Source: Planctomycetota bacterium (GTDB lineage Bacteria > Planctomycetota > Phycisphaerae > Sedimentisphaerales > Anaerobacaceae). From it: a stretch of 64,000 nucleotides of DNA. Positions 34,787 through 43,933 of this stretch are shown piece after piece. The stretch's first letter is position 1. Each line of letters starts with the position of its first letter. Made by a program: the position numbers and the translations under genes. The notes under the pieces are model-generated. The model saw only the letters and a program-made list of their open reading frames with translations, ran no database searches and was not told where the DNA came from. The stretch lies in NCBI GenBank assembly GCA_019456255.1, contig VRUG01000005.1:1-64000 (forward strand). The letters are read 5' to 3'.

Positions 34787-36106
34787 TTGGAAAAACTCCG
34801 CGAGACTCTCAGAGTCAAAAAAGAACGAGCTATCCTCGTAGCTGCAATTCGAAGAGGAAGAGGAAGAGATGACGCAGATAACCTCCAGGAACTAACTGCC
34901 CTCGCCCAAAGCGCAGGCGCCATCGTCGTCGACCGCTTCCAGCAGAAAGTCAACCGCATAAACCCCGCCACATACATCGGAAAAGGAAAAGCTAACCAAC
35001 TCGCCGAACGTGTAACGCGTTTTGATGCCGACGTCATAATTTTCGATAACGACCTCTCACCCGCACAAATCAGAGAACTCGAAGAAATCGTAAAAATAAA
35101 AGTACTCGACAGAAGCGAACTCATCCTCGACATCTTCGCAACAAGAGCAAAAACCAGACAGGCAAGACTCCAGGTCTCACTCGCTCAACTCGAATACACC
35201 TACCCAAGACTCGCAAAGATGTGGTCACACCTCGATACCGTAGCCGCCGCCGGTGGCACCGCCGCTGGCGCCGTCGGAGGTATAGGAACAAGAGGTACAG
35301 GTGAACAGCAGCTCGAAATCGACCGTCGACTTGTCAATAAAAGAATTACCGAACTAAAAAGAGAACTTGAAATTATCGACAAAAGAAGAATTCGAGAGAT
35401 CGATGCCAGAAAAGCTATGTTCAAAGTTTGCATCGTCGGATACACAAACGCCGGAAAAAGCACTCTGCTCAACAAACTTACAAACGCCGATGTTTTTGTC
35501 GAAGACAGATTGTTCGCTACACTCGATACAAGAACAAAAAAATGGAAACCAGACCGAGGTGTCGAGATACTTTTAAGTGATACCGTTGGTTTTGTAAAAA
35601 ACCTGCCGCATCAGCTGGTCGCTTCATTCAAAGCTACACTCGAAGAAGCTGTTAACGCCGACCTGCTCTTACATATCATCGACGCCTCAAATGAAGATGC
35701 CCAGAAACAAATCAACTCGGTCAATAAGGTCTTAGCAGAAATAGGATGCAAAGGTGTGCCCGTCATAGAGGTCCTTAACAAAGTCGATGCCCTAAAAGAT
35801 ATCAGCAATCTCGAAATACTCCAGACCCTATACCCGGACGCCGTCTCAATATCGGCAAAGACAGGAATGGACTTAGACTCACTCGCTAACGTAGTCATGC
35901 AAAAATATAAAGGTAACGATGTCCTCCTCCACGTCTCAAGCAAACAATCAAACGGAAAAGTACAAAGCTTCTTAAGGGCGCACGGAACCATCATCGATGA
36001 GCAATACGAAGATGGCTTTGTAAATATCGAAGCCAGACTCGGAAAAAATCAACTCCCCGAACTCAAAAAACTACGACCACACAAACTTAAAGTCATGAAC
36101 ACTTAA
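34787..36106 (+). CDS. hflX: GTPase HflX (ribosome-splitting factor)
   Basis: A 439-residue GTPase that binds 50S and splits stalled or heat-damaged ribosomes. N-terminal HflX domain (ATYIGKGKANQLAE, then DNDLSPAQIRELEE), the Gly-rich linker GGIGTRGTGEQQLEIDRR, then the G domain: G1 GYTNAGKST at 218-226, G3 SDTVGFV, G4 NKVD, G5 SAKTG. It starts with TTG 34787, ten bases after GGAG. It lies next to rpsU but on the other strand. Confidence 0.96.
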   Translation: MEKLRETLRVKKERAILVAAIRRGRGRDDADNLQELTALAQSAGAIVVDRFQQKVNRINPATYIGKGKANQLAERVTRFDADVIIFDNDLSPAQIRELEEIVKIKVLDRSELILDIFATRAKTRQARLQVSLAQLEYTYPRLAKMWSHLDTVAAAGGTAAGAVGGIGTRGTGEQQLEIDRRLVNKRITELKRELEIIDKRRIREIDARKAMFKVCIVGYTNAGKSTLLNKLTNADVFVEDRLFATLDTRTKKWKPDRGVEILLSDTVGFVKNLPHQLVASFKATLEEAVNADLLLHIIDASNEDAQKQINSVNKVLAEIGCKGVPVIEVLNKVDALKDISNLEILQTLYPDAVSISAKTGMDLDSLANVVMQKYKGNDVLLHVSSKQSNGKVQSFLRAHGTIIDEQYEDGFVNIEARLGKNQLPELKKLRPHKLKVMNT

Positions 36107-36168
36107 GATTTGAATGTACGATTGCCGTTTTTACCTGGGACAATCTTTAATCTCATACTTCATGGAGA

Positions 36169-37521
36169 TTATAGCTTGCGAGAAGCATTTCGATTGAAGG
36201 AAAACTCGACTTTCACATTTGTTGGATTACCGTTAACCTCCAACACAGGGTAGGCAAGGAAATTGATAGGACCTGAAGCCGGCCCCGGTTCAACAACAAG
36301 GTCACGCTCGCGGCTAAGTTCGATGCGGTTCGCCGGATGGTGCCCGAAGTAATACGTAGATAGACTTGAACACTTGTCGCCCTCGCTGATGTCAACGGGC
36401 CACCACCTACCGTCGGTGTAGAACTCCGCCCAGCAATGATACCCGTCTATCCCCCCTTCATTCCTCTCAGATGGAATAGCTGCTCCAATAGCAAAACGTG
36501 CAGGGATACCGACAGCCCTCGACAAGGCGATAAAGTAGGAATGAAAATCTGTACAATTACCGGTCCGTACGTCACACGCATAGACGGCATCCCCTTTGCC
36601 CCACCCGGACCCAAACTTCATATAACGCATGCGGTCTATAACGTGGTCGTAAAGCGCGCGAGCACGAACAAGATTACCTTTCTTGCCCTCAACGACCTTC
36701 TCAGCAATGCTGCGAAATTTCTCATTGGCGGGCACAAGACGCTCTGGTTCAAGGTATTGCCCCATGCTCGGCTTTTCTCCTTCATAAGCCCTTTTCTCAA
36801 GACGTCGTATACCAAAACGAAGTTCAATAATTTTCCCGCTGTCTTCCGGGCCAAGAGTCAGGAAAAGCACGCTGTTGCCATGTTCAAGCTCATGCAATAC
36901 TTCCTGCTGACCAGGAACTTTAATGGACTTCACCTCCACCGTCTGGAATGAATCCGTCGTCGGCATCGGAATCCACATGCGGGCAGTATCGATCATCTCA
37001 GGCAGTGTCACACGATAGATAAACTCGAAATTGTCACTGTTCTTGATTACACCAAGCAGACGAGAGGATGCCTTTTTCACGGGCACGCGATGCCATGTCT
37101 TGTCACGCTTTTGCTCCCACGCATAAAGTAGTTGCCCGTTGATCTTGTGGACAGTCGTTTCCGTGACCGTCATTGCACCTGGGTCGCCAGCTAGGAAAAA
37201 ATCAACGTCATAAACATCGCCGTCGATGCTAGCCAAATCCACGCATGCGAAATGACGTTGCGGCCCAAGATTTGCAAGGTACTCAACATGGACACGCACC
37301 AGCTTAAGTCGCAGTTCACCATCACCAAACCTAAGCCTGAAATATCCGTCACCTAAACGGCTCTGCTCCTCGATGTGTTTTTCGATACCAGCCTGTATAT
37401 CTTTCGTTACTACATTAGATACAGAGTCGGAAGAGACTTGATCATCTTCACGCGACGTATTGCAGCCGCCAAGTAGACTACAAACCACAACCACTACTGG
37501 TATTGCCTTTTGCCAGTTCAT
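36169..37521 (-). CDS. transglutaminase-like lipoprotein
   Basis: A 450-residue lipoprotein from ATG 37521 with lipobox LLGGC. The N-terminal half is beta-rich with no match I know. The C-terminal part is a transglutaminase-core domain with the full triad C323 (RTGNCTDFHS), H362 (GYHCWAEF) and D377 (WWPVDISEG). Such domains act as peptidases or transglutaminases in the periplasm. The spacing of the triad is normal. The His/Glu-repeat lipoprotein gene lies just upstream in the same direction. Confidence 0.88.
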   Translation of the reverse strand: MNWQKAIPVVVVVCSLLGGCNTSREDDQVSSDSVSNVVTKDIQAGIEKHIEEQSRLGDGYFRLRFGDGELRLKLVRVHVEYLANLGPQRHFACVDLASIDGDVYDVDFFLAGDPGAMTVTETTVHKINGQLLYAWEQKRDKTWHRVPVKKASSRLLGVIKNSDNFEFIYRVTLPEMIDTARMWIPMPTTDSFQTVEVKSIKVPGQQEVLHELEHGNSVLFLTLGPEDSGKIIELRFGIRRLEKRAYEGEKPSMGQYLEPERLVPANEKFRSIAEKVVEGKKGNLVRARALYDHVIDRMRYMKFGSGWGKGDAVYACDVRTGNCTDFHSYFIALSRAVGIPARFAIGAAIPSERNEGGIDGYHCWAEFYTDGRWWPVDISEGDKCSSLSTYYFGHHPANRIELSRERDLVVEPGPASGPINFLAYPVLEVNGNPTNVKVEFSFNRNASRKL

Positions 37522-37570
37522 AGCAAATCTTTCATTCAATAACTGCATCATGCTGTCAAAAGCTTAAACG

Positions 37571-37831
37571 TTATTCGGGATGCTCGGCCGAATGCTCCTC
37601 GGCAGAATGCTCCTTGGTCGGATGCTCCTCGGTTGCACTTTCCTTGGTCGGATGCTCCTCGGTTGCACTTTCCTTGGTCGGATGCTCCTCGGTCGCAGTT
37701 TCCTTGGTCGGATGCTCCTCGGTCGCAGTTTCACCGGCCGGATGTTCGCCCTTCTTTTTGCAGCCGGTCAGACCAAGCGAAATAACTGCCACGATCAGCA
37801 ACAACGCAAATATCTTTTTCACCTTGTTCAT
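37571..37831 (-). CDS. small lipoprotein of His/Glu/Thr decapeptide repeats
   Basis: An 86-residue lipoprotein: signal peptide to LTGC (Cys at about residue 24), KKK, then about five units of a ten-residue repeat E-H-P-T-K-E-(T/S)-A-T-E, drifting at the end to [13 protein letters not shown]. The repeat has one or more His per unit among acidic residues, a make-up that could bind metal ions. GGAG lies upstream of ATG 37831. No family recognised. It may be co-transcribed with the transglutaminase-like gene 50 bases downstream. Confidence 0.8.
   Translation of the reverse strand: MNKVKKIFALLLIVAVISLGLTGCKKKGEHPAGETATEEHPTKETATEEHPTKESATEEHPTKESATEEHPTKEHSAEEHSAEHPE
37585..37740 (-). repeat. 30-bp coding tandem repeat
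   Basis: About five copies of a 30-base unit (plus strand GGATGCTCCTCGGT(T/C)GCA(C/G)TTTCCTTGGTC-like) encode the decapeptide repeats of the lipoprotein. Confidence 0.85.
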
Positions 37832-38009
37832 CTTTAACGATTCTCCTTTCCTGTTTATGGCTCACGACTTCTGCAACATAGAGCCTGCCATCTAACTTTC
37901 TATATCCCTACCTGCCCACGTCACTAAAACTCATTTTCAGTAGAATATCAAGTCTCTTTTGAAAATCAATCTTTTATATTGACTTAGCTGTAAGGCATGC
38001 AAATTTAGA

Positions 38010-38870
38010 TTACTCTGGAAAAATCGGATTCAATCCTGCTGCGAGTTCTTCAAGCTCTTCGTCGTGACTTTTGCTCACCTTCTCAAGCTCCGGCCCAAAA
38101 TTCATAGCAATTCTAAAAAGCTCTTCTTCACCCGGGGGCAATAAAGCCGTAACACCTTGACCAAGCGTCCACGCCAATGCCTTTCGTGCAAGCCCGCTCT
38201 CCGTGATAGGCTCATACCAGCATTTCGAATATTGCTTTTCCTTGCCCGCTTCCTGTCTTTGCAAAGACATTGACTTAAGCGCGAGTATCCCCATGCCGCG
38301 ACTCTTCGCCTCAGTCAAAACCGCCTGGTCGAATTTGTTTTTATAATGCGTACAAAAGTTGACCGGATAGAGAACACTATCGAAATCAAATTCCGCCATC
38401 GCCGTAAGTGCCGCCTCATGCGAATGCGCAGAAAAACCAAGATACCGAATGATCCCCGCCTTCCTTGCCTCGATAAAAGTTTGGATCGCACCATCCTTGC
38501 CCAACGCAGCCTTAACATCTTTTTCAACATCAGTAATCGCGTGCAATTGATACAAATCCAGATAGTCCGTCTTGAGATTTTTTAAAGAATTGTCGAGGTC
38601 CGACTTCGCACCAGCTTTATCACGCAGCCCAGTCTTGCACGCAAGAAAACAATCCTTACGAAAAGGCTCTAAAGCCGGACCAAGTTTCAACTCCGCGTCA
38701 CCATAGTCCGGTGCAACATCAAAATAGTTAATGCCTTTCTCAACCGCATCAGCAACTACTCTTGCAGCCTGTTTAGGCTCGGCGTTCATGACGACAATCC
38801 CGCCAAACCCAATAATTGATAGCTCCTCACCGGTCCTGCCTAATACTCGTTTTGGAATCTTACTTACCAT
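38010..38870 (-). CDS. aldo/keto reductase
   Basis: A 286-residue NAD(P)H-dependent oxidoreductase of the AKR superfamily. The catalytic tetrad is visible: Asp in GINYFDVAPDYGD, Tyr in the same segment, Lys in ACKTG, and His in LYQLHAI. SLQRQ and ALPPGEE-type elements near the C-terminus fit cofactor binding. Monocistronic. The substrate is unknown. An upstream start is not needed: ATG 38870 gives the normal N-terminus (KRVLGRTGEELSIIGFGG). Confidence 0.92.
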   Translation of the reverse strand: MVSKIPKRVLGRTGEELSIIGFGGIVVMNAEPKQAARVVADAVEKGINYFDVAPDYGDAELKLGPALEPFRKDCFLACKTGLRDKAGAKSDLDNSLKNLKTDYLDLYQLHAITDVEKDVKAALGKDGAIQTFIEARKAGIIRYLGFSAHSHEAALTAMAEFDFDSVLYPVNFCTHYKNKFDQAVLTEAKSRGMGILALKSMSLQRQEAGKEKQYSKCWYEPITESGLARKALAWTLGQGVTALLPPGEEELFRIAMNFGPELEKVSKSHDEELEELAAGLNPIFPE

Positions 38871-38988
38871 GCAAATAGAATAGCAAACCTGACTTGAAAA
38901 TCAACAAAATCCATAAAACCTCACTACAGCCAAAATACCGAACAGCCCGTAAAACCGCAAAAATTACGAATACATAACGTGTGTAATA

Positions 38989-39055
38989 TCAAGAACTTAA
39001 GAACTGGTTAATTTGGGCAAATAGTTCTTGACAAACCGGATTATCAGGGTATTAT
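38989..39055 (+). promoter_or_regulatory. promoter with overlapping inverted repeat
   Basis: TTGACA (39028-39033) and TATTAT (39050-39055), 16-base spacer. TCAAGAACT (38989-38997) is the exact inverse of AGTTCTTGA (39023-39031), which covers the start of the -35 box, so a repressor or activator site is possible. It drives the short frame at 39179 and perhaps the collar-like gene. Confidence 0.65.
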
Positions 39056-39178
39056 TTAGTGAAGCGAGCTTGCTATTACTGCAAAAGGGAGTGGCGAGAA
39101 AATTTGTCTTTCTTCATCTCGAATTTTCCCCACCAAAAAAGCATATACATAAGAAATAATTTTTGGGAAGCGAGAACT

Positions 39179-39307
39179 ATGAAATCCACAAAACTCTCAA
39201 CCGTTTTGATTATATCTTTGCTAATGATGACAGATGGGACGGCAAGCGCCCAGATGCTTCCTTATCGTGTACTTGAGGGTTATAAAGATGGACAAGGAAC
39301 GCCATAG
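39179..39307 (+). pseudogene. short exported peptide, possibly the remnant of a longer gene
   Basis: ATG 39179 opens a 42-residue frame with a clear signal peptide (ends ASAQ) and the text MLPYRVLEGYKDGQGTP before TAG at 39305. The same frame stays open for 24 more codons after the TAG (DGEFLIVNQSANQ...) to a TGA at 39380-39382. This fits a gene truncated by a nonsense change and deletion, or a small secreted peptide. The frame could also extend upstream to 39059 without a ribosome site. Confidence 0.4.
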
Positions 39308-39397
39308 GACGGGGAATTTCTGATTGTAAACCAATCGGCTAATCAAAGGATGTCTGTGATTTTTTATAAAATTAAGTTTTTTTGAAAGGAGAGAAAA

Positions 39398-40588
39398 ATG
39401 GTAAATGCAAGAAGGTTAGTAAGTTTGGTTCTGGTTTGGGTCATGATATCCTGTATTGCTGGTCCTGCCTTCGCCATAGACATGGGCACAGCCTTTACCC
39501 ACGAGGGCAGACTGATGAGCGAGAACGGTAAAAAGCCGGTTAAGGGGTTTCGTGATTTTCAATTTTCGCTCCATGATGCTGAGGGGCTCGGAAATCAAAT
39601 CGGTAGTGTTATCATAAAAAACAACGTCAACGTAGATGGTGGCTCCTATACCGTTAGCCTCGACTTCGTAGCCGACGACCCGAATGCCTTTAACGGCGAT
39701 GCACGATGGCTTGAAATCGCCGTTTGGCAGGATGACAGCGGAAGTTTCAACACAATCGGTCAGCGACAGGAGTTGACACCCATACCATATGCACTCCATA
39801 CGCGTGGTATTGTTGTAGATGACACGGGCAATGTTACGGTGGACGGAAATATGGTTATAACAGAGTGGCTTGAGGTAGGTCCTGGAACCGTAGTAATAGG
39901 TAAGGTGCAAAACGTAATTACTTTCACCGCTCAACAAGGGCCAGCCTCTGGAACTATCCAAACTGACCCTGGGACAAACATGCTGTTGATCCTTAATGCC
40001 GGAGGCACGGGTGATATTCAACTTAATCCCACAAGCACCGGCAACGTTGGTATCGGAGTGGCAAATCCGACCACAATTCTGGATGTCAACGGTACGGTCA
40101 CAGCCGCCGCCTTTGTGGGCGATGGTGCAGCACTGACAAATCTAAATATACCCCCAGTTAATGGTGTTGTTCCGATTGGAGGTATTATCATGTGGTCAGG
40201 TGCGTTAGCTAACATTCCAGTCGGCTGGGCCTTATGTGATGGAGCTAATGGCACACCAAACCTCACAACACGATTTATAAAGTCTGTACCGAATGGCGCA
40301 ACTGATCCAGGCACTACAGGAGGTTCATTAACACACACCCATACCGGAGGGAGTTATTCATCCGGTGGACATTCGCATTCGTATTCGGGGGCAACTGGCA
40401 ACGGGAGTAACGTAGGAACGGACCATGGTGGCGCAGAAAATCAGTACCCTGCACCTCACTACCCTCACGCTCATACTTATTCAGGTACTACCAGTTCGGT
40501 CAATGGAGGCACAGTCTCAGGTACCTCTGGTAACACTACCAGCTTGCCGCCATATTACGAGTTGGCTTTCATCATGAGAATAAATTAG
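39398..40588 (+). CDS. secreted phage tail-collar-like / trimeric fibre protein
   Basis: A 396-residue exported protein. AAAGGAGAG precedes ATG 39398; signal peptide to AFA (residue 26). Residues about 30-130 are the beta domain common in planctomycete exoproteins (FTHEGRLMSENG...FRDFQFSLHDAE). Residues about 190-250 have fibre-like text GNVGIGVANPTTILDVNGTVTAAAFVGDGAALTN typical of trimeric tail-spike/S74-type stalks (cut for length). The C-terminus (260-396) is a tail-collar domain: PIGGIIMWSG...PVGWALCDGANGTPNLTTRFI, then a Gly/Ser/His-rich loop and a final IMRIN. It lies alone with a promoter and terminator, not in a prophage; it may form surface fibres. Confidence 0.8.
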   Translation: MVNARRLVSLVLVWVMISCIAGPAFAIDMGTAFTHEGRLMSENGKKPVKGFRDFQFSLHDAEGLGNQIGSVIIKNNVNVDGGSYTVSLDFVADDPNAFNGDARWLEIAVWQDDSGSFNTIGQRQELTPIPYALHTRGIVVDDTGNVTVDGNMVITEWLEVGPGTVVIGKVQNVITFTAQQGPASGTIQTDPGTNMLLILNAGGTGDIQLNPTSTGNVGIGVANPTTILDVNGTVTAAAFVGDGAALTNLNIPPVNGVVPIGGIIMWSGALANIPVGWALCDGANGTPNLTTRFIKSVPNGATDPGTTGGSLTHTHTGGSYSSGGHSHSYSGATGNGSNVGTDHGGAENQYPAPHYPHAHTYSGTTSSVNGGTVSGTSGNTTSLPPYYELAFIMRIN

Positions 40589-40643
40589 TGAAAGGAATGA
40601 GTTAAGCGGATTCGAAAGCAAAAGCTGATATTAATCAATCAAA

Positions 40644-40675
40644 GAGTTGTGAGTTTATCTCACAGCTCTTTTTTT
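40644..40675 (+). terminator. rho-independent terminator
   Basis: GAGTTGTGAG (40644-40653) and CTCACAGCTC (40659-40668), one G-U pair, five-base loop, seven Ts. It ends the collar-like gene. Confidence 0.9.
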
Positions 40676-41146
40676 ATAGTTTTATTTTAAACGAAGATCC
40701 GTAAAATCAAGCTCTAAAAAATAATCAACGGTTGGAACATACCTTTTAAATCATGGGTGCCGAACAGAAATTTAGCGATTATGCTTAGACCAACAGCCAC
40801 ACCTCTCCGTTAGCTGTCGGAACGACAAAAACTTAGTGTGACGATAGGTTGCGGTGAATCTCGATCTTGTGTTCCCAGCGGTGTGAATCGACTCCGGTCT
40901 TCAAACTTCTGCTTGACCGCAAAAGCCCGCAAAACCATTTCCATATGCATTGAACTGTTTTCATAACATTCTCCACATCGGTTATTTACCTCATTTTACT
41001 ATAATCTATGCCCCCATACCTGCACGAATTGCATGAAATTGTTACCCTAAATCCATTTTACGGGATGAACTAAAACAGCGAATCCTTTTATCGGACGACG
41101 ACGAAAAGTTTTTTCCACTCATTACAAGCCAGTATTTATGAGGATT
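40676..41146. other. non-coding stretch between two terminators
   Basis: No gene is seen. A roughly 60-base segment (41036-41099, ending ATCCTTTTATCGGACG) recurs in degenerate form at 46866-46927. Confidence 0.5.
41036..41099. repeat. dispersed intergenic repeat, copy A
   Basis: Shares with 46866-46927 the elements ATTGTTA, TTTTAC-x2-GATGA, AAAA-x2-C and the exact 16-mer ATCCTTTTATCGGACG. Function unknown. Confidence 0.6.
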
Positions 41147-41176
41147 AAAAAAAGAGCTGCGAGATAATCTCACAGC
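41147..41176 (-). terminator. rho-independent terminator
   Basis: On the minus strand GCTGTGAGA (41168-41176) pairs with TCTCGCAGC (41156-41164), then CTC and seven Ts. It ends the long coiled-coil gene and is almost the same sequence as the plus-strand terminator at 40644. Confidence 0.9.
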
Positions 41177-41209
41177 CCTTGGGTTACTTCATTGTCCTTA
41201 TTGCTGAAA

Positions 41210-43933
41210 TTATTCAGTGTCGTCTAAACTCCAGGTTGCAGGATGGATTGCTGGACCCTCTTTAGATTCAGACTTGTCTGCGACTTGACTGAAAGAAAAA
41301 TCTATTTCAGCCGTTTTTAACTGTTTAGTGCTATTTTTAAACGTGGCAAGTTTGTTCGACCAGTTTGTCATAGACGCTGTCTGAAGTTCTGCCTGACGCC
41401 GTTGAAGTGTAGCAAGTTTTCTACTAGACTCTTCGCGGGCGGCCATCGCTTCAGCAAGTACCGTCGCTAAATCCGTCTGCCTAAGAGCCGTTGCGTTGAA
41501 CTCACGAGCGGTGACGATTACACGTTCTGCTTTAACTTGCTCGATACGTGCGTTGAAACGAGCCTTCACTGCATCAAGATAACCGGCGGCGGCATCACGT
41601 TTCGCTGAGTTAGAGGCCAGAACAATATTCATGTTAGCTTGAGCCGTCGCATACTTGGCATCAAGGTCGGCATTGTTACATATCTTATCTGTCTTCGCCG
41701 AGGCTATCATACGTTCACACACTGCTTTGCCGCGAAGCGTCTGGTTTAATACCAACTCCTTGTCACGCTCTATCTGTGCCTTGGAAATCGCGTGCTCCAT
41801 TGTAAACTGAGCGTTGGTTCGGCTAATCTCTGCTTCTATTTTTTGCCTCAGAACATTCGCCTGAGTCAACGACTGCTGATAATCAACCTGTGCGATTTTC
41901 TCCGCTGATGCAATTGAATTGCTTATCTTTGACAACTCTGCCTCAAGATACCTTTGTGCTGAATCAACCTGAGCATCAATCTGTAAAGCAAGAGCTTCCT
42001 GAGAATCGGAGACACTCTGTGATTCGGTCATGAATTTTGAATACTGGGCATCGCCACGCTGCTGAATCGCCCAAAGATTAACTTTCAATTCTTTAATATC
42101 ATTTTCGCTGCATTTACTAACAGATTCAGATTCTGCAAGTAGTTGCTGGGCGCGAGCATTGCTTATCTGCTCCATTGCAGTGGCCTGACTCTGATAATCA
42201 GACGCCTCCGCTTCTTTTTCCTGACGGAATGATTCAGCGAATACAAGCTGCTGGCGATATTTCGATTCAGAGATATCCATCTCTTTCTCTGTCTTGATCT
42301 CTATCTCGGTAAAACGTGCCTTAGCCTGTGCCTCAAGTGCATCGGCAATCGCCAACTGTTCTGAAGCAATGGCATCTTGCTGCGTCTTTACTGCCAGAAG
42401 ATTGGTTTTGGCCTCGGCAAAAGTTGCTCTTGCCACCAATTCGTGGGCGTTAGCTTGGGCGCGGGTTCGCATAATCTCAGCAAAGCTGGTGCGATATTTC
42501 AGGATGTGCTCGGCTTCTATCTTAGCTGCAACAGCCTCAACCTGCGGTACTTCAGGTACCTCGTGTAGCTGCTCGCCATGCTGCGATACTTCTGTTGTGT
42601 AATTGTCAATAGTTACATTATTGCTCGCTTTTTTAGCGGCAATTTCATCTAACACTTCTTGTTTAATTCTTGCAGCTTCAGCTTCAGCTTCAGCGATAAT
42701 ATTAACTTTTTCTGCTTCGGCTACTGCCTCGGCATGAATCGCGGTCTGACGGATCGCTTCAGCACGAGCACCAGCTTCAACCTTCACAAATTCCGCACGA
42801 GCGACCTGCTCAACACGGTCAGAACTAATGCGAAGTTTCTTAACTTCATTCAGTTCGGTATCAAGCTTGGCCTGAATCTCGGCAAGCATCGATCCGTAGT
42901 TCGCTACTGAGTTATCCTGATAATGGTTAACCTCACCACGGAGACGATTGATCTCGGCCATAGCCTTCTCTAATCTCGTAGGGGCATTGGCTGATTTCTC
43001 CTGTGTTTGAGCCTGAGATTCTGCCTTGACTGATGCCGCTTCAACAAGCTTCAATTGATATTCTTCAGACGCAAGATTTGCCTGAATCGTAACTGCCTTG
43101 TTACGAAGCTCTTTGACATGAGCATTGGAATTCTTAAGGATCGCTTCGCGGGTGGCATTGAGGGTGTTTGCCTCAGATTTTGTCTGAATAGCTGTAGACT
43201 TGATTTTTTCCTTAAGTTCATCAACGCGAGCCTGAGTCTCAAGTTTCACCGCTTGAGCCTCTGCCTTAAGTTCTAACACTACTGCTGATGCTCTGCCGCG
43301 AGTCGCTCTTGACGCTTCTGTCATCTCAAGAATCTTCGCATTGCTTTCCACCTCAATAGCACTATGAACCTCTTTGAGCTGTTCAATACGAGCCGTCTCG
43401 CTCTTGAGCTTTTCACGGGCGTTAACGATAATATCGTTACGTTTGCTTTCATCTTCTTCCGTTAACGATGCTATGATTATCTCTTTCTGGTCGATTAGAG
43501 CACTAAGCTTCGCTTCTCTTGCGCTAATCTCAGACATCGCCTTACCGTACTCGGTGTTATACTGTTCACGAAGATTCTCGGCTTCGCTAAGACTTTTGTT
43601 GGCTTGAGCTTTAACTTCCATACGACGGGCACTGAAATCGGCTAACTGCTTATCCAATTCTGCACGAGCGTACAAATCAACTGCATCGGCTGTCTCAAGA
43701 ACTGCCTCAACTTTCGTAACTCCAATCTTCCCTTCACTTACATACTCAATGGGCAAATCTGAACGGTTAGCAAGACTCGAAAACTCTGAATGTGTTTTAG
43801 AAATTTGAGTATGGTTCTTTCTTGTCCTAACTACAGGGCCATACTTGCCTCCGCATCCTGAGATGAGCAACATCAGAATTAAACATGTGTTTAGTGAGTG
43901 TTGACCAATTAACCTCTTTCTTGTAATTATCAT
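41210..43933 (-). CDS. very long coiled-coil lipoprotein
   Basis: A 907-residue lipoprotein. The signal peptide ends at LISGC (Cys27). Residues about 60-880 are almost unbroken helix rich in Ala, Glu, Lys and Gln, with repeated phrases such as A-E-A-E, RAQANA, KAEAQA and AEAEAARIKQE; breaks (Pro, Gly) are few, with one Pro-rich hinge near 460 (EVPEVPQVE). If a single coiled coil it would span over 100 nm. The C-terminus (SFSQVADKSESKEGPAIHPATWSLDD) is non-helical. AAGGGG precedes ATG 43933. Compare fibre or spacer lipoproteins; it could bridge the outer membrane and other layers. No family recognised. Confidence 0.82.
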   Translation of the reverse strand: MIITRKRLIGQHSLNTCLILMLLISGCGGKYGPVVRTRKNHTQISKTHSEFSSLANRSDLPIEYVSEGKIGVTKVEAVLETADAVDLYARAELDKQLADFSARRMEVKAQANKSLSEAENLREQYNTEYGKAMSEISAREAKLSALIDQKEIIIASLTEEDESKRNDIIVNAREKLKSETARIEQLKEVHSAIEVESNAKILEMTEASRATRGRASAVVLELKAEAQAVKLETQARVDELKEKIKSTAIQTKSEANTLNATREAILKNSNAHVKELRNKAVTIQANLASEEYQLKLVEAASVKAESQAQTQEKSANAPTRLEKAMAEINRLRGEVNHYQDNSVANYGSMLAEIQAKLDTELNEVKKLRISSDRVEQVARAEFVKVEAGARAEAIRQTAIHAEAVAEAEKVNIIAEAEAEAARIKQEVLDEIAAKKASNNVTIDNYTTEVSQHGEQLHEVPEVPQVEAVAAKIEAEHILKYRTSFAEIMRTRAQANAHELVARATFAEAKTNLLAVKTQQDAIASEQLAIADALEAQAKARFTEIEIKTEKEMDISESKYRQQLVFAESFRQEKEAEASDYQSQATAMEQISNARAQQLLAESESVSKCSENDIKELKVNLWAIQQRGDAQYSKFMTESQSVSDSQEALALQIDAQVDSAQRYLEAELSKISNSIASAEKIAQVDYQQSLTQANVLRQKIEAEISRTNAQFTMEHAISKAQIERDKELVLNQTLRGKAVCERMIASAKTDKICNNADLDAKYATAQANMNIVLASNSAKRDAAAGYLDAVKARFNARIEQVKAERVIVTAREFNATALRQTDLATVLAEAMAAREESSRKLATLQRRQAELQTASMTNWSNKLATFKNSTKQLKTAEIDFSFSQVADKSESKEGPAIHPATWSLDDTE

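Noticed and set aside
37580-37895. Gly/Met/Leu-rich repeat frames on the plus strand, CRISPR-like look of the repeats
   Set aside because: The 30-bp units are in-frame codons of the minus-strand lipoprotein; there are no unique spacers or cas genes.
39398-40588. Prophage remnant
   Set aside because: The collar-like protein has a bacterial signal peptide and a planctomycete-type beta domain, and no capsid, portal, integrase or lysis gene lies near.
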